Counted from the first letter of the stretch, positions 26,953 to 36,242 are shown. The stretch: 58,571 nucleotides of DNA from Desulfovibrio sp. (GCA_024683955.1 JAIKXS010000031.1:1-58571), one strand, 5' to 3'. The notes: a model not told the origin generated them from the sequence alone. A program made the numbers and translations.

Positions 26953-28227
26953 ATGAAAATTACCTATATGAACGATGAGGTCGCAGGAGCCGGGCACGGC
27001 ATTTTTATGTGCCAGGACGACGATCTGACGGATGCCCCGCACTCACTTCTTGTGCAGAGGGCTACTGACAGAAAATATCTGACGGAAACAGGCGACTGGA
27101 ATGAATCACAGCAGCCCCTTGCACTTCCTTCCGAAGCTGGGAACGGACTTCTCTCACTGAAATTAGGTCCCGCACTTGTTAACGCCCTTACAACCCAGGA
27201 TACCTATAAGCTCACACTGACACAGGGGGATACGCGCAAAAGCGGGCAGTTTAAAATCGATGAAATTCTCTATTCAGCTGACGAGGCGCTTGCCAACGCG
27301 GTTGTGCTTGAAGAGAAGCCACAAGCAACGCCTCAACCAATGCCTGAAGAGCCTGTCGAGGTTCTGGGAGCAGAGAACGCTGTCGAAGGAAATGAAGACA
27401 AGAATTCCCAGAAGCAATCCATGCCCGTGCAGTTGCAAAGGAAGTCCGTCTGGCCATGGATTGTAGCTTTTTTTCTTCTTGCGGGGATTGCCGCGGCACT
27501 CCTTTGGTTCTTCTTGTGGCGTGAGCCCGGAACTTCTTCGCCTACGCCTTTGCCGAAAGAAGAGGTAGCAACTGAATCATCCGATCCGGCGACACCAGGT
27601 GTTCACGAACCGTCTGATGCGCAGAATGGCGACAAAAAAGATCCGGATCCGTCAATAGAAAATACGACGAAAGGAACCGAACCGACAGCGTCTGAAGAAG
27701 AGAAGAAAACGCCCGAGCTAACAACGTCGGAAGAAAAGAACGGAAGGGCTTCTCCGGAGAATGCCGCACAGGAAGGAAAAATGCCCGGATCCGGGGAGAG
27801 CGGCGGACCTGACGCTGCCGGTGGACCACAGTCACAGCCTTCCCTTTCCCTTCAGGATGAGATTAAGGCTTTTTTTGCGGGCAATGATCGAAACGGCAAA
27901 AAGGCCGCTGAACTTGCAGCACGTTTGACTCCGGCCAATGGGGCTGAAGAAGACGCGCTTTTCAGATTGTATTACTTTGCTGAACAGCATGGGGAAACAT
28001 CCCTTTTGCTTCCCTTTGCCAAGACCTTTGATCCCAGTACCCCGCAATGGGGGAGCATTGAGAAAAATCCCGTTGAGGCGTTGCGACTGTACGAAAAGTC
28101 TAAAGCTGTGACCCCCGAAGGGGCAGAAGGGGAGGCCTCAATGCGTGCCTGGCTTATAAAGGCCGCGGAACAGGGAGACCGGAAGGCCCAAGAGTGGCTA
28201 CGTCTTCTGCCAAAGGGCAAACCGTAA
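26953..28227 (+). CDS. Single-pass membrane protein with C-terminal Sel1-like repeat
   Basis: A 424-residue protein with an apparent bitopic layout. The N-terminal globular domain (about 1-115, MKITYMNDEVAGAGHGIFMC ... YKLTLTQGDTRKSGQFKIDEILYS) should be cytoplasmic. A transmembrane helix lies near 166-190 (VWPWIVAFFLLAGIAAALLWFFLW). A Pro/Glu/Thr/Ser-rich linker runs to about 290. The C-terminal helical segment has Sel1/TPR-like signatures (EALRLYEKSKA, AWLIKAAEQGDRKAQEWL). Sel1 repeats bind proteins, so it may join the cytoplasmic Srf proteins to periplasmic partners. The ribosome site is weak. It lies 139 bases after srfC. I do not know a named family. Confidence 0.75.
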   Translation: MKITYMNDEVAGAGHGIFMCQDDDLTDAPHSLLVQRATDRKYLTETGDWNESQQPLALPSEAGNGLLSLKLGPALVNALTTQDTYKLTLTQGDTRKSGQFKIDEILYSADEALANAVVLEEKPQATPQPMPEEPVEVLGAENAVEGNEDKNSQKQSMPVQLQRKSVWPWIVAFFLLAGIAAALLWFFLWREPGTSSPTPLPKEEVATESSDPATPGVHEPSDAQNGDKKDPDPSIENTTKGTEPTASEEEKKTPELTTSEEKNGRASPENAAQEGKMPGSGESGGPDAAGGPQSQPSLSLQDEIKAFFAGNDRNGKKAAELAARLTPANGAEEDALFRLYYFAEQHGETSLLLPFAKTFDPSTPQWGSIEKNPVEALRLYEKSKAVTPEGAEGEASMRAWLIKAAEQGDRKAQEWLRLLPKGKP

Positions 28228-28272
28228 TATGTCTTTTTTGCTGCTCTTCAATGGGGGGAGGATAACAACGGC

Positions 28273-30273
28273 ATGAAATCACGCTATTTATATCCTGCTG
28301 CGCTGTTTGTATGCTTTTGCTGCCTTTTATCCGGAAGTGTCGTCAATGCGAAAACTCCGCTGCTTCAGGACGGAAAAACAACCGTCTATCAGCGTCTTGT
28401 CTCGCATCCAGGTGCAAAACTTTACGACGGACCGACGAAGGATGCCAAGCTTTTGCATGATCTGAGGACCTTTACAGTGCTTTATATTTATGATCGGAGG
28501 GGGGACAGACTTCAGGTCGGTGTTTCCTCAGACGGTCCCGAGGGATGGATTGACGCGCGCCTTGCCACCGAATGGCCACAGGCCATCACCATGGTCTTTA
28601 CCGACAGAACCGGTCGAGCACCGGTCCTTTTTTACAAGGATCATGCTTCCCTTCAAAGTACCTGTCAGGCTCAAAGCGTGGCTGAAACCGTACAAAGCCA
28701 GCTTGAACGCGTGAAAAAAGCCGCACAAGGGGAAAATACGGATCCTGTTGTTGCTACCGAGCCCATAGATACGGCCGTGGCGGAAAAAAATTTTTATCTT
28801 TTGCCAGTCCTTAATATGGATACGCAGTATGAGGGCATAAAACTTTTGGAAGTGGCCTCCATTGATCCGGGTTCTGCCGAGGCCGGGGATGACGCATCGC
28901 AGGCAGGGTCGCCAGCGACCAATCCTTCTTCGCGAGATCTTAAAATAGGCTTTGCTTTTGTTGTCGACACCACCATTTCCATGGGCCCTTACATTGAGCA
29001 GACCACGGAATTAATAAAACACCTGTACAACGAGCTAGAGAAGAGTCCCTACGCGGATAAAATGGCCTTTGCAGTAGTAGCCTTTCGCAGCAGCTTGAAG
29101 AAAAGACCGGGACTTGAGTATACAGCCAAAGTAATCTGTGATTTTACGACGGTGAAAGACCGGGCCCGTCTTGAGAAAGCGCTTGAGGATGTGCGTGAAG
29201 CGAAAATATCCACCCACGACATTAATGAGGATTCGTTCGCGGGCATTCATGAAGCCGCGGAAAAACTGTCCTGGGACAACTACGGAAGTCGGATCATGCT
29301 TATGGTTTCGGACGCAGGCCCACTAGGTGCGGGAGATCCAACATCGCTGACAGGGTTTTCTGCAGAAGCTCTGGCGGATTATTTACGCCAGAGGAAGATT
29401 TATTTGACCTGTGTTCACGTCAAAGGTGCAAGCAACAGGAAAAATCATGCCTACGCTGCGAAAAACTACCGTGAACTCACGATGCAGAGTGACAATCAGG
29501 CAAGCTATATAGCCATAGACGCAAAAAACGCGGCAACAGGCTCAAAGTCATTTCGTGATGCAGCGCGCGTGCTCGCGCAGTCCTACGGAAAACTTTTGAC
29601 GGCTACCGCTACCGGAGCATTTCTGCAAAAACCGAAGCATGTGACAGGAAGTTCGAGCCAGAAAAAACAACTGACCCCGGAAGAAGAGGCAAAACGTATT
29701 GCGGAAAGTACTGGCTATGCCATGCAGCTGCAGTTTTTGGGGAATCGAGAAAAAAGCAGGGCTCCAAAGGTGGTAAAGGCCTGGATTGCCGATGCGGATC
29801 TTGAAAAACTCGAAACTTCGCAGGGGGCCCCTGTCCTTGCCTGCGAGCCGTGCGTTCTTCTTACCAAGGGCCAGCTGAGTACGCTCTACTCTCAGGTGAA
29901 ACTTCTGCTTGATGCAAGCGAAGAGGCGTTCTTGAATGGGGAAACGGATCTTTTTGCCCAGATACAGTCGGCGGCTGCACAGATGAGCCGTGATCCCAAA
30001 CAGTTTACGTTGAATCCGGGGCGGAATCTCCTTGAAAACAAACTGCTGGACGAAGTCCTGCTGGATCTTCCGTACAAGAGTTCGGTTAGTACCCTGACAA
30101 AACGGGACTGGGAAAATATGTCAACAGGAGCTCGCCAGACATTTATTCTGCGTCTGAAAGCGCTTCTTGCCCGTTATGAGGAGTATGACAAGGACGCTAC
30201 CCATTGGGAGAGCTTTGGTTCAAAGAATCCTGAAGAGTGGGTATACCGGGTACCGTTGAAGATGCTTCCATGA
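28273..30273 (+). CDS. Secreted SH3/vWA protein resembling the periplasmic part of PpkA
   Basis: A signal peptide (MKSRYLYPAALFVCFCCLLSGSVVNA) exports the 666-residue protein. An SH3-like segment (about 38-95, KLYDGPTKDAKLL ... GPEGWIDARLATEW) precedes a von Willebrand A domain at about 223-445. The metal-ion site is VVDTTISMGPYI, with a second acidic loop MVSDAGPLGAGDP. The TTISMGPYI stretch and the C-terminal WVYRVPLKMLP remind me of the periplasmic region of the type VI kinase PpkA. No kinase domain is present, so this would be a stand-alone sensory module. It sits directly before the TagT/S/R-like genes, whose type VI counterparts act with PpkA. The start follows GGGGGAGG, with a somewhat long spacing. 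Confidence 0.8.
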   Translation: MKSRYLYPAALFVCFCCLLSGSVVNAKTPLLQDGKTTVYQRLVSHPGAKLYDGPTKDAKLLHDLRTFTVLYIYDRRGDRLQVGVSSDGPEGWIDARLATEWPQAITMVFTDRTGRAPVLFYKDHASLQSTCQAQSVAETVQSQLERVKKAAQGENTDPVVATEPIDTAVAEKNFYLLPVLNMDTQYEGIKLLEVASIDPGSAEAGDDASQAGSPATNPSSRDLKIGFAFVVDTTISMGPYIEQTTELIKHLYNELEKSPYADKMAFAVVAFRSSLKKRPGLEYTAKVICDFTTVKDRARLEKALEDVREAKISTHDINEDSFAGIHEAAEKLSWDNYGSRIMLMVSDAGPLGAGDPTSLTGFSAEALADYLRQRKIYLTCVHVKGASNRKNHAYAAKNYRELTMQSDNQASYIAIDAKNAATGSKSFRDAARVLAQSYGKLLTATATGAFLQKPKHVTGSSSQKKQLTPEEEAKRIAESTGYAMQLQFLGNREKSRAPKVVKAWIADADLEKLETSQGAPVLACEPCVLLTKGQLSTLYSQVKLLLDASEEAFLNGETDLFAQIQSAAAQMSRDPKQFTLNPGRNLLENKLLDEVLLDLPYKSSVSTLTKRDWENMSTGARQTFILRLKALLARYEEYDKDATHWESFGSKNPEEWVYRVPLKMLP

Positions 30274-30352
30274 TGGTATTGTGTTATGGTGGCCGCTTGC
30301 CGTCATGGCAGATTATTTTCCCGTTCTTATCTTCTCCTTTCAGGGTGATCCT

Positions 30353-31078
30353 ATGCTGTATTTTCTTGAAAATGTGAGCAAAAAGCGGGAAGGCACAAGC
30401 GGGTACTCGCTCACCGTGCGGCATCTTGCCATCCCCCGTGGAGCGCGTATCGCACTAACCGGGGAAAGTGGTTGCGGAAAAAGTACGACCCTTGATCTGC
30501 TTGGGCTTGTTCTAGCTCCGGACAGTGCTTCAACATATACAGTGAAGCTGGAGGGGAAAAGCTGGGATATCCCGTCACTTTTTGCAAGCGGCGAGTTTGA
30601 CAAGTTAGCCGCCCTGCGTCTGCGCTCCATGGGATATGTGTTGCAGACTGGAGAGCTCCTTCCTTTCCTTTCCGTGGCCGAGAACATGATCCTGACGGCT
30701 ACAATGCGGGGCGTCATTCGGGAAGAAGCCCTTGAAGATGCCCAACGGCTTGCAGCTTCCCTCGGCATTGCCCAAAAAATGCAGTCTATGCCGGCTACGC
30801 TTTCTGTCGGAGAACGACAGCGGGTTGCCATTTGCCGTGCACTTTTGCCTAAACCCGCCGTCATTCTGGCTGATGAACCGACAGCAGCCCTTGATCCCAT
30901 GCATGCCGGGAAAGTCATGGACACCTTCTGCCATGCCTGTGAGGAGCAGGGCGCAACCCTTCTTCTTGTCACCCATAACGTTACCTGGGTCAGAACGAGT
31001 TCTCTTAAAGAGCTTTCCTTTCAGCTTGAGCAGACTGAAAAGGGGACCTCTGCCATCCTTGACGACCGCTCAGCCTGA
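30353..31078 (+). CDS. ABC transporter ATP-binding protein, TagT/LolD-like
   Basis: This 241-residue ATPase shows Walker A GESGCGKST (about 36-44), the Q-loop in YVLQTGELLPFLSVAENM, the signature LSVGERQRVAICRALL and Walker B AVILADEPTAALDP. It resembles MacB/LolD-type mechanotransmission ATPases and TagT of type VI loci. The start at 30353 follows AGGGTGATCCT; an upstream frame from 30281 has no family sequence. The permease gene follows by 25 bases and an FGE-sulfatase protein after that, the TagT-TagS-TagR order. It probably powers a conformational signal across the inner membrane rather than solute transport, an inference from the family. Confidence 0.88.
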   Translation: MLYFLENVSKKREGTSGYSLTVRHLAIPRGARIALTGESGCGKSTTLDLLGLVLAPDSASTYTVKLEGKSWDIPSLFASGEFDKLAALRLRSMGYVLQTGELLPFLSVAENMILTATMRGVIREEALEDAQRLAASLGIAQKMQSMPATLSVGERQRVAICRALLPKPAVILADEPTAALDPMHAGKVMDTFCHACEEQGATLLLVTHNVTWVRTSSLKELSFQLEQTEKGTSAILDDRSA

Positions 31079-31103
31079 GACTTTTGACTCTTCAGAGGTT
31101 CTC

Positions 31104-32327
31104 ATGTCTACCCCCCTTCTTTCGCTCTTTCTTGCGCTTCGAGACTGGCTTCATGAACGTACCCTTTCCCTTTGTGCCGTTCTTGCCCTCGCCAGCATGC
31201 TTGCACCTCTTCTTGTGCTGCAAGGTGTCCGTAACGGAGTCCTTGACGGCCTACGCGAAAATCTGTTGAAGGATCCGACCGTACTTGTGATCAGTCCTAC
31301 GGGCAGCGGCAGTACCGGATCGTTTACAAAGGAGTTCATAGAGGAACTGCGCCGTATTCCCGGAGTTCGTTTTGCCATCGGAAGAACACGCGAGATTGCC
31401 ACTGACATAACACTTGAAAATGCGGATCATGCGAATGTAACCGTGCACATGGAGCCCTGTGCGCAGGGGGAGCCTATTCTTGAACATTTCGGCCAGATTC
31501 AGCCGACTGACGGGGATGTTCCTGAACTTGTTCTTTCAAGCCGCGCGGCTGCCCGGCTTGCCGTCACTCCCGGCAGTACCGTGACCGCAAGCATCGGCCG
31601 AAAAAATCGGGATGGACGGCTCGAATCCTTTACGCTTTCTTTGCGTGTTGTTTCTGTATTGCCTCAGTCCGCGGCAGATCGTGTGATGGGATTTATTCCC
31701 CTGACCTTGCTTGAGGATATTCAGGATTATCGTGACGGCTTCGCGGTTCCTTCAAGAGGTCTTACCGGACTTGCACGTTCGGAGGACCGTCGGTATGCGT
31801 CATTCCGCCTTTATGCTGAAAATCTGGATGCTGTTCCGGACGTCACGAAAGCCCTGATGGACCGGAAAATTGAGGTTCGCACCAAGGCGCATGATATCGC
31901 CAATATAAAAAGCCTTGAGACGGCTATTGACCAGGTTATTCTCATTTTATCACTTGCTGTTGCTGCCGGCTTCAGCGCCTTTGCCGTGAGTTCCGTCCAG
32001 GGTGCTGTACGCAGGAAGGTTCGCATGCTTGGTCTTTTGCGTCTTTTCGGGTTTTCTCGGTTTTCTCTTCTCCTTTATCCCCTGATGCAGACATTTCTGA
32101 CAAGCTTTTCCGGTTCTCTCCTTTCTCTCGTGGCATACTGGTGTGTGAGCTTGAGCATAGATCATTTTTTTGCCTCTCAAAGCGATGGGAATGCCCTTTG
32201 TACATTGCATGTCGAGGATTGCGTCCTGGCACTCGGCGTGGTCTTTTTACTTTCTTCTGCTGCATCGCTGCACGCGGCACGCAGGGCCGCTTCCGTTGAT
32301 CCTTCTTCTGTTATCCGTGAGGTATAG
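31104..32327 (+). CDS. FtsX-like ABC permease, TagS-like
   Basis: A 407-residue membrane protein with the four-helix MacB/LolC/FtsX plan. One helix is near the N-terminus (about 17-38, TLSLCAVLALASMLAPLLVL) and a large periplasmic domain spans about 40-280. Three helices lie at the C-terminus (about 277-300, 330-352 and 372-392), followed by DPSSVIREV, a common FtsX-type ending. The ATG at 31104 follows AGAGGTTCTC; the much longer open frame from 30732 only overlaps the ATPase gene and was rejected. The next gene starts on the base after the stop codon. Position and fold match TagS, partner of TagT. Confidence 0.85.
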   Translation: MSTPLLSLFLALRDWLHERTLSLCAVLALASMLAPLLVLQGVRNGVLDGLRENLLKDPTVLVISPTGSGSTGSFTKEFIEELRRIPGVRFAIGRTREIATDITLENADHANVTVHMEPCAQGEPILEHFGQIQPTDGDVPELVLSSRAAARLAVTPGSTVTASIGRKNRDGRLESFTLSLRVVSVLPQSAADRVMGFIPLTLLEDIQDYRDGFAVPSRGLTGLARSEDRRYASFRLYAENLDAVPDVTKALMDRKIEVRTKAHDIANIKSLETAIDQVILILSLAVAAGFSAFAVSSVQGAVRRKVRMLGLLRLFGFSRFSLLLYPLMQTFLTSFSGSLLSLVAYWCVSLSIDHFFASQSDGNALCTLHVEDCVLALGVVFLLSSAASLHAARRAASVDPSSVIREV

Positions 32328-34100
32328 ATGTCCCAATGCCTTTTTGTCCTTTTGAGCCTTTGTCTTCTTCTTTCTCCTGCTGAAGCTTTTGCAGCGTTAA
32401 AAAAACAGGATGCCGTTCCGGAGCGCGTGGCTCTTTATAACCCACGGGCTGAGCAGGATGATATCCTGCTTCCGATGCCATGCGGGCTTTTTCTTGCCTT
32501 ACGCACAGTGGCTGTTCCTGGCGGTGCAAAACAGGATCGGCGTTTTATCATGGGTGTAAGCGATACGGCCGAACACCGCGAGGTGTATGAGGGCAGCTTT
32601 GAAAGTCACATAGCGGCATCCTTTACCAGGGACGATTTGCCGAAGGCGTGGCTCGACAAACTTGGTGTGGAAAACGCCAACGGCTTTTCCTACTATTTTA
32701 TCGGAAAGTATGAGCTGAGTCAGGGACAGTGGGACAGTGTTATGCAGACAATTACCTCTGACGGTCGTTTCGACTCGGGACTTTGTCCCACTATTCATGC
32801 GAAGAGTGCGCTTCCTGCTCGAAACATCTCTTGGTTTGACGTGCAGGATTTTTTAAAGCGCTATAACGGATGGCTTGTTTCTCAGAAGGAGAGGATTCTT
32901 CCCCGCTTTAAAGAGACGGACGTCATTGGCTTTCTTCGCCTGCCTACTGAGGAGGAGTGGGAGTATGCCGCAAGGGGAGGTATCGCGGTCCGGGAGGAGG
33001 ATCGCGAAAATAACGATTCCTTTGTGCCCGTAGGAGAACGGAGTACCGATTACGGAGTTTTTCAGGGAGATGGGGTCGCCATTCTTGAAAACCCGTTGCC
33101 ACTTGGTTCACGAAAGGCAAACCCCCTCCGTCTTTATGACACCATGGGTAATGTTCGGGAAATGATAGACGGCTTCTTCCATTTCACCATTATGGAGATA
33201 GATACCAAGAACAATCAGCGCAGGCGTTTGCACGGCGCGCCCGGAGGTATTATTTGTAAAGGGGGAACCTTTCACAGTACCGTAGAAAGCGTTTTGCCAG
33301 GGTGGCGGGATGAATTTCCACTCTACACCGAAAAAGGGGAGTATCGGGCAAGTGATTTGGGCGTGCGTCTGGTGCTTGCCGGCATTAACACGGCGTCGGA
33401 CCGAAGAGTCGCACTGATCAATGCGCAAACGCCGAAAGAAGAAAATTCCGTTCCGTCCCGGAAAAAAGAACAGTCTTCCACTCAGGTGTCGGAATCGAAG
33501 GATACCCTTCTTGTTGTGAACACCCAGGGTAACATGCTGGCCGAGCTTGATAAGATACGTCAGGCGACTTCTTCCGAAATCGTGCGTTCTAATCTTGACC
33601 AGTTCAGAGCTCTTCTGCAGGAGCGCGAGGCGGCTGAGAAAAGGAGACAGAGAGATGTGCTCGAAAATGTCGTCCGATCAACACTCTATCAGGCAGAAAC
33701 CATTCGTGCTTTTGCCTTTCGTTATATAGAAATGGCGAAAATCGGACATGAAGGACAGAACCGTCGGGCCTTGACGAGAGAAGAAAAAGCCCAGGTAAAC
33801 CAGTACCTCGCATCCTACCACAATGTACTTTTGACTTCCGCGAATCAGTATAAGAGCAACCTGCGTCGCCTTCTTCAGGCTGACAGCGAAACTCTCGGCG
33901 ATTTTTACGCACAATTTGGCAACGAATACCGAGGGGATGATACGTTAAACAGGCATATGAGAAAAAATCTTGAAACCCTGAAAAAACATATTGACCATGC
34001 TCATAAACACGGCATAGACCGCCTGACAAAAGAGCAGCTGTGCAAGGATATCATTCCAGCCGAACACCTGCGCCAGATGCCCCATTTTTCCGGAAAATAA
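32328..34100 (+). CDS. Periplasmic FGE-sulfatase (SUMF1) domain protein, TagR-like
   Basis: The 590-residue product has a short signal peptide (LFVLLSLCLLLSPAEAFA). The formylglycine-generating-enzyme fold shows FIGKYELSQGQWDSVM (about 125), LPTEEEWEYAARGG (about 205), MGNVREMIDGFF (about 272) and LGVRLVL (about 345). The C-terminal 220 residues are charged and mostly helical. Catalytic formylglycine enzymes use a specific Cys pair; none is evident here, so a binding role is likelier. In Pseudomonas type VI loci TagR is an FGE-like periplasmic protein that acts on PpkA. It begins directly after the permease stop and ends the cluster. Confidence 0.85.
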   Translation: MSQCLFVLLSLCLLLSPAEAFAALKKQDAVPERVALYNPRAEQDDILLPMPCGLFLALRTVAVPGGAKQDRRFIMGVSDTAEHREVYEGSFESHIAASFTRDDLPKAWLDKLGVENANGFSYYFIGKYELSQGQWDSVMQTITSDGRFDSGLCPTIHAKSALPARNISWFDVQDFLKRYNGWLVSQKERILPRFKETDVIGFLRLPTEEEWEYAARGGIAVREEDRENNDSFVPVGERSTDYGVFQGDGVAILENPLPLGSRKANPLRLYDTMGNVREMIDGFFHFTIMEIDTKNNQRRRLHGAPGGIICKGGTFHSTVESVLPGWRDEFPLYTEKGEYRASDLGVRLVLAGINTASDRRVALINAQTPKEENSVPSRKKEQSSTQVSESKDTLLVVNTQGNMLAELDKIRQATSSEIVRSNLDQFRALLQEREAAEKRRQRDVLENVVRSTLYQAETIRAFAFRYIEMAKIGHEGQNRRALTREEKAQVNQYLASYHNVLLTSANQYKSNLRRLLQADSETLGDFYAQFGNEYRGDDTLNRHMRKNLETLKKHIDHAHKHGIDRLTKEQLCKDIIPAEHLRQMPHFSGK

Positions 34101-34168
34101 GAGACTTTTCTCCAGTCACTCTAGCGGGCAAATGCGGGAACCACCATATCACCTTCCAAAGAGGAATC

Positions 34169-35023
34169 ATGCAGCACCACACATGTATTTTATCGCCATC
34201 GGGCGTTTCTTCCTTTGTTATTGGAAATGATCTCCCGCTCGTGATCATTGCTGGTCCTTGTGCCATGGAAAGTCGGGAACAGACCCTTGCGGCGGCGGAG
34301 ATGCTAAAGGAGATTTTCGCAACGGCCGGCGTTTCCCTTATTTTTAAGTCGAGCTTTGATAAGGCAAATCGCAGTTCTCTCTCCGGGTACCGGGGCGTTG
34401 GCATGGAGGAAGGTCTTGCTATTTTGCAGGAAGTACGGGAGTGTTATGATCTTCCTGTCCTGACGGATATCCATACGCCAGAACAGGCTGCAATTGTGGG
34501 CAAGGCAGTTGATGTTCTTCAGATACCTGCATTTTTGTGCCGTCAGACAGATTTGCTTTTAGCGGCTTCCTCTGCGGGGAAGCCTGTGAACATAAAAAAA
34601 GGTCAGTTCCTCGCGCCGTGGGAAATGACGCATGTGCTTGAAAAGGCACGGAGCACGGGAAACAACGATCTTTTTTGTTGTGAGCGGGGAGTCTCCTTCG
34701 GTTATAACAATCTTGTTGTGGACATGCGCTCTCTGGCAATTATGAAAAAAACAGGGCAGCCGGTGGTATTTGACGCAACGCATTCCGTTCAGCTTCCGGG
34801 AGCTGGCAACGGGAAAAGTGGCGGACAGAGGGAATTTGTTTCGACTCTTGCACGGGCAGCGTGCGCTGTTGGTTGTGCAGCGATTTTTATGGAAACGCAT
34901 CCCAATCCTGATAGTGCACCGTGTGATGGTCCTAATATGTTGCCGTTTACGGCATTGCCTTCGTTATTGCGGATCCTGAAGGAAATTGACGGCATTGTCA
35001 AAGCCGACGGCACGGAGGCGTAA
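34169..35023 (+). CDS. kdsA: 3-deoxy-8-phosphooctulonate (Kdo-8-P) synthase
   Basis: KdsA condenses arabinose-5-phosphate with phosphoenolpyruvate to Kdo-8-phosphate. The start at 34169 follows GAGGAATC; the frame is open further upstream but overlaps the TagR-like gene. The 284 residues show VIIAGPCAMESREQ, FKSSFDKANRSS, GLAILQEV, VDVLQIPAFLCRQTDLL, KPVNIKKGQFL, and VVFDATHSVQLPG. It is first in a kdsA-kdsBC-kdsD operon, with one base between its stop and the next start codon. This operon makes the inner-core sugar of LPS, so the host is a diderm. Confidence 0.95.
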   Translation: MQHHTCILSPSGVSSFVIGNDLPLVIIAGPCAMESREQTLAAAEMLKEIFATAGVSLIFKSSFDKANRSSLSGYRGVGMEEGLAILQEVRECYDLPVLTDIHTPEQAAIVGKAVDVLQIPAFLCRQTDLLLAASSAGKPVNIKKGQFLAPWEMTHVLEKARSTGNNDLFCCERGVSFGYNNLVVDMRSLAIMKKTGQPVVFDATHSVQLPGAGNGKSGGQREFVSTLARAACAVGCAAIFMETHPNPDSAPCDGPNMLPFTALPSLLRILKEIDGIVKADGTEA

Positions 35024-35024
35024 A

Positions 35025-36242
35025 ATGCGAATCGTTGCAGTTATTCCAGCTAGGTACAGCTCAACGCGTTTACCGGGAAAACCTTTGATTGATTTGCTCG
35101 GAAAGCCCATGATTGTGCGAGTTTATGAACAGGCAAAAAAGGCGACCCTGCTTAATGATGTCCTTGTTGCAACCGACGATGAACGTATCCGCGAGGCCGT
35201 AGAGGGTTCAGGTGGTAAGGCGCTTATGACGAGCCGGACGTGCGTCAGCGGTTCCGATCGTCTGCTTGAAGTTGCGAGAATGGTGGATGCCGATGTGTAT
35301 GTTAATATCCAGGGCGATGAGCCTTTGGTTGACCCGGAAGCCATTGACGCGCTCGCTTCTGCCATGCAGAGCAGCTCCATACCCGTTGCTACACTTGCCT
35401 ATGCGCTTGGCGATGGGGCTGAAAAAGAAGTGTATGATCCGAATCTCGTAAAAGTGGTGATGGCCGATAACGGCCAGGCACTGTATTTTAGCAGGAGTCC
35501 CATTCCCTATCAGAGGGACCAGGGGACACCCGTTAGCTACTACGCGCATATTGGGGTGTACGCATACCGGAGGAATGCTTTGGAGCGTTTTGGCTCCCTT
35601 CCCGAATCTTCTCTTGAAAAAATTGAAAAGCTTGAACAGCTACGTTTTCTTCAGGCGGGAATTCCGATTTTAGTTTTGAAAACCAAGCCTTTCGGCCCAG
35701 GCGTAGATACGTTGCAGGATTTGGAGCGTGTTCGGGCAATCCTCAGGGGGGAACCGGAAATTGTATCGGAACGCCCCCGCATTCGACTTATCGTGACGGA
35801 TGTTGACGGTGTCCTGACGGACGGGAGTCTTCTGTACGGTGCAGAAGGAGAAACTTTCAAGCGCTTTAATGCCAAAGATGGTCTCGGGGTGAAAATTGCA
35901 CAGAATAACGGCCTAGAGATAGCAGTTCTTTCCGGGCGAGACTGCCCCGCGTTGCGTAAACGTCTGGCGGATCTCGGCATAACGGTCTTTCGGCTTGGAC
36001 GTCTTGAAAAAAGGACGGCCTTGCACGAGATTTTTGCTGAATGCGGTGTCGGTCCGGAGGAGTCTGTCTTTTTGGGTGATGACGTGACGGATATAGCGGG
36101 ATTCGAAAACTGCGCACTTGGGGTCGCGGTTAGAGACGCACACAGCGATGTACGCGCAAAAGCGGATCTCGTGCTCAACGCAAAGGGCGGACAGGGGGCT
36201 TTACGAGAACTTGTTGACCGTGTTTTGGAGGGACGACTGTGA
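35025..36242 (+). CDS. Fused CMP-Kdo synthetase / Kdo-8-P phosphatase (KdsB-KdsC)
   Basis: One 405-residue chain carries two Kdo enzymes. Residues 1 to about 245 are KdsB: VIPARYSSTRLPGKPL, VATDDERI, NIQGDEPLVDPEAI and GVDTLQDLERVRAIL, activating Kdo with CTP. Residues from about 250 are KdsC, a HAD phosphatase: LIVTDVDGVLTDGSL (nucleophile Asp), AVLSGRDCPALRKRL, and VFLGDDVTDI. The two normally act at successive steps with the phosphatase first, so fusion may channel substrate. The ATG at 35025 lies behind GGAGGCGTAAA. The 3' end overlaps kdsD by four bases (GTGA). Confidence 0.93.
   Translation: MRIVAVIPARYSSTRLPGKPLIDLLGKPMIVRVYEQAKKATLLNDVLVATDDERIREAVEGSGGKALMTSRTCVSGSDRLLEVARMVDADVYVNIQGDEPLVDPEAIDALASAMQSSSIPVATLAYALGDGAEKEVYDPNLVKVVMADNGQALYFSRSPIPYQRDQGTPVSYYAHIGVYAYRRNALERFGSLPESSLEKIEKLEQLRFLQAGIPILVLKTKPFGPGVDTLQDLERVRAILRGEPEIVSERPRIRLIVTDVDGVLTDGSLLYGAEGETFKRFNAKDGLGVKIAQNNGLEIAVLSGRDCPALRKRLADLGITVFRLGRLEKRTALHEIFAECGVGPEESVFLGDDVTDIAGFENCALGVAVRDAHSDVRAKADLVLNAKGGQGALRELVDRVLEGRL

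Noticed and set aside
30732-31103. Upstream extension of the permease frame into the ABC ATPase gene
   Set aside because: The extension has no permease sequence, while ATG 31104 has a good Shine-Dalgarno and begins the membrane protein properly.
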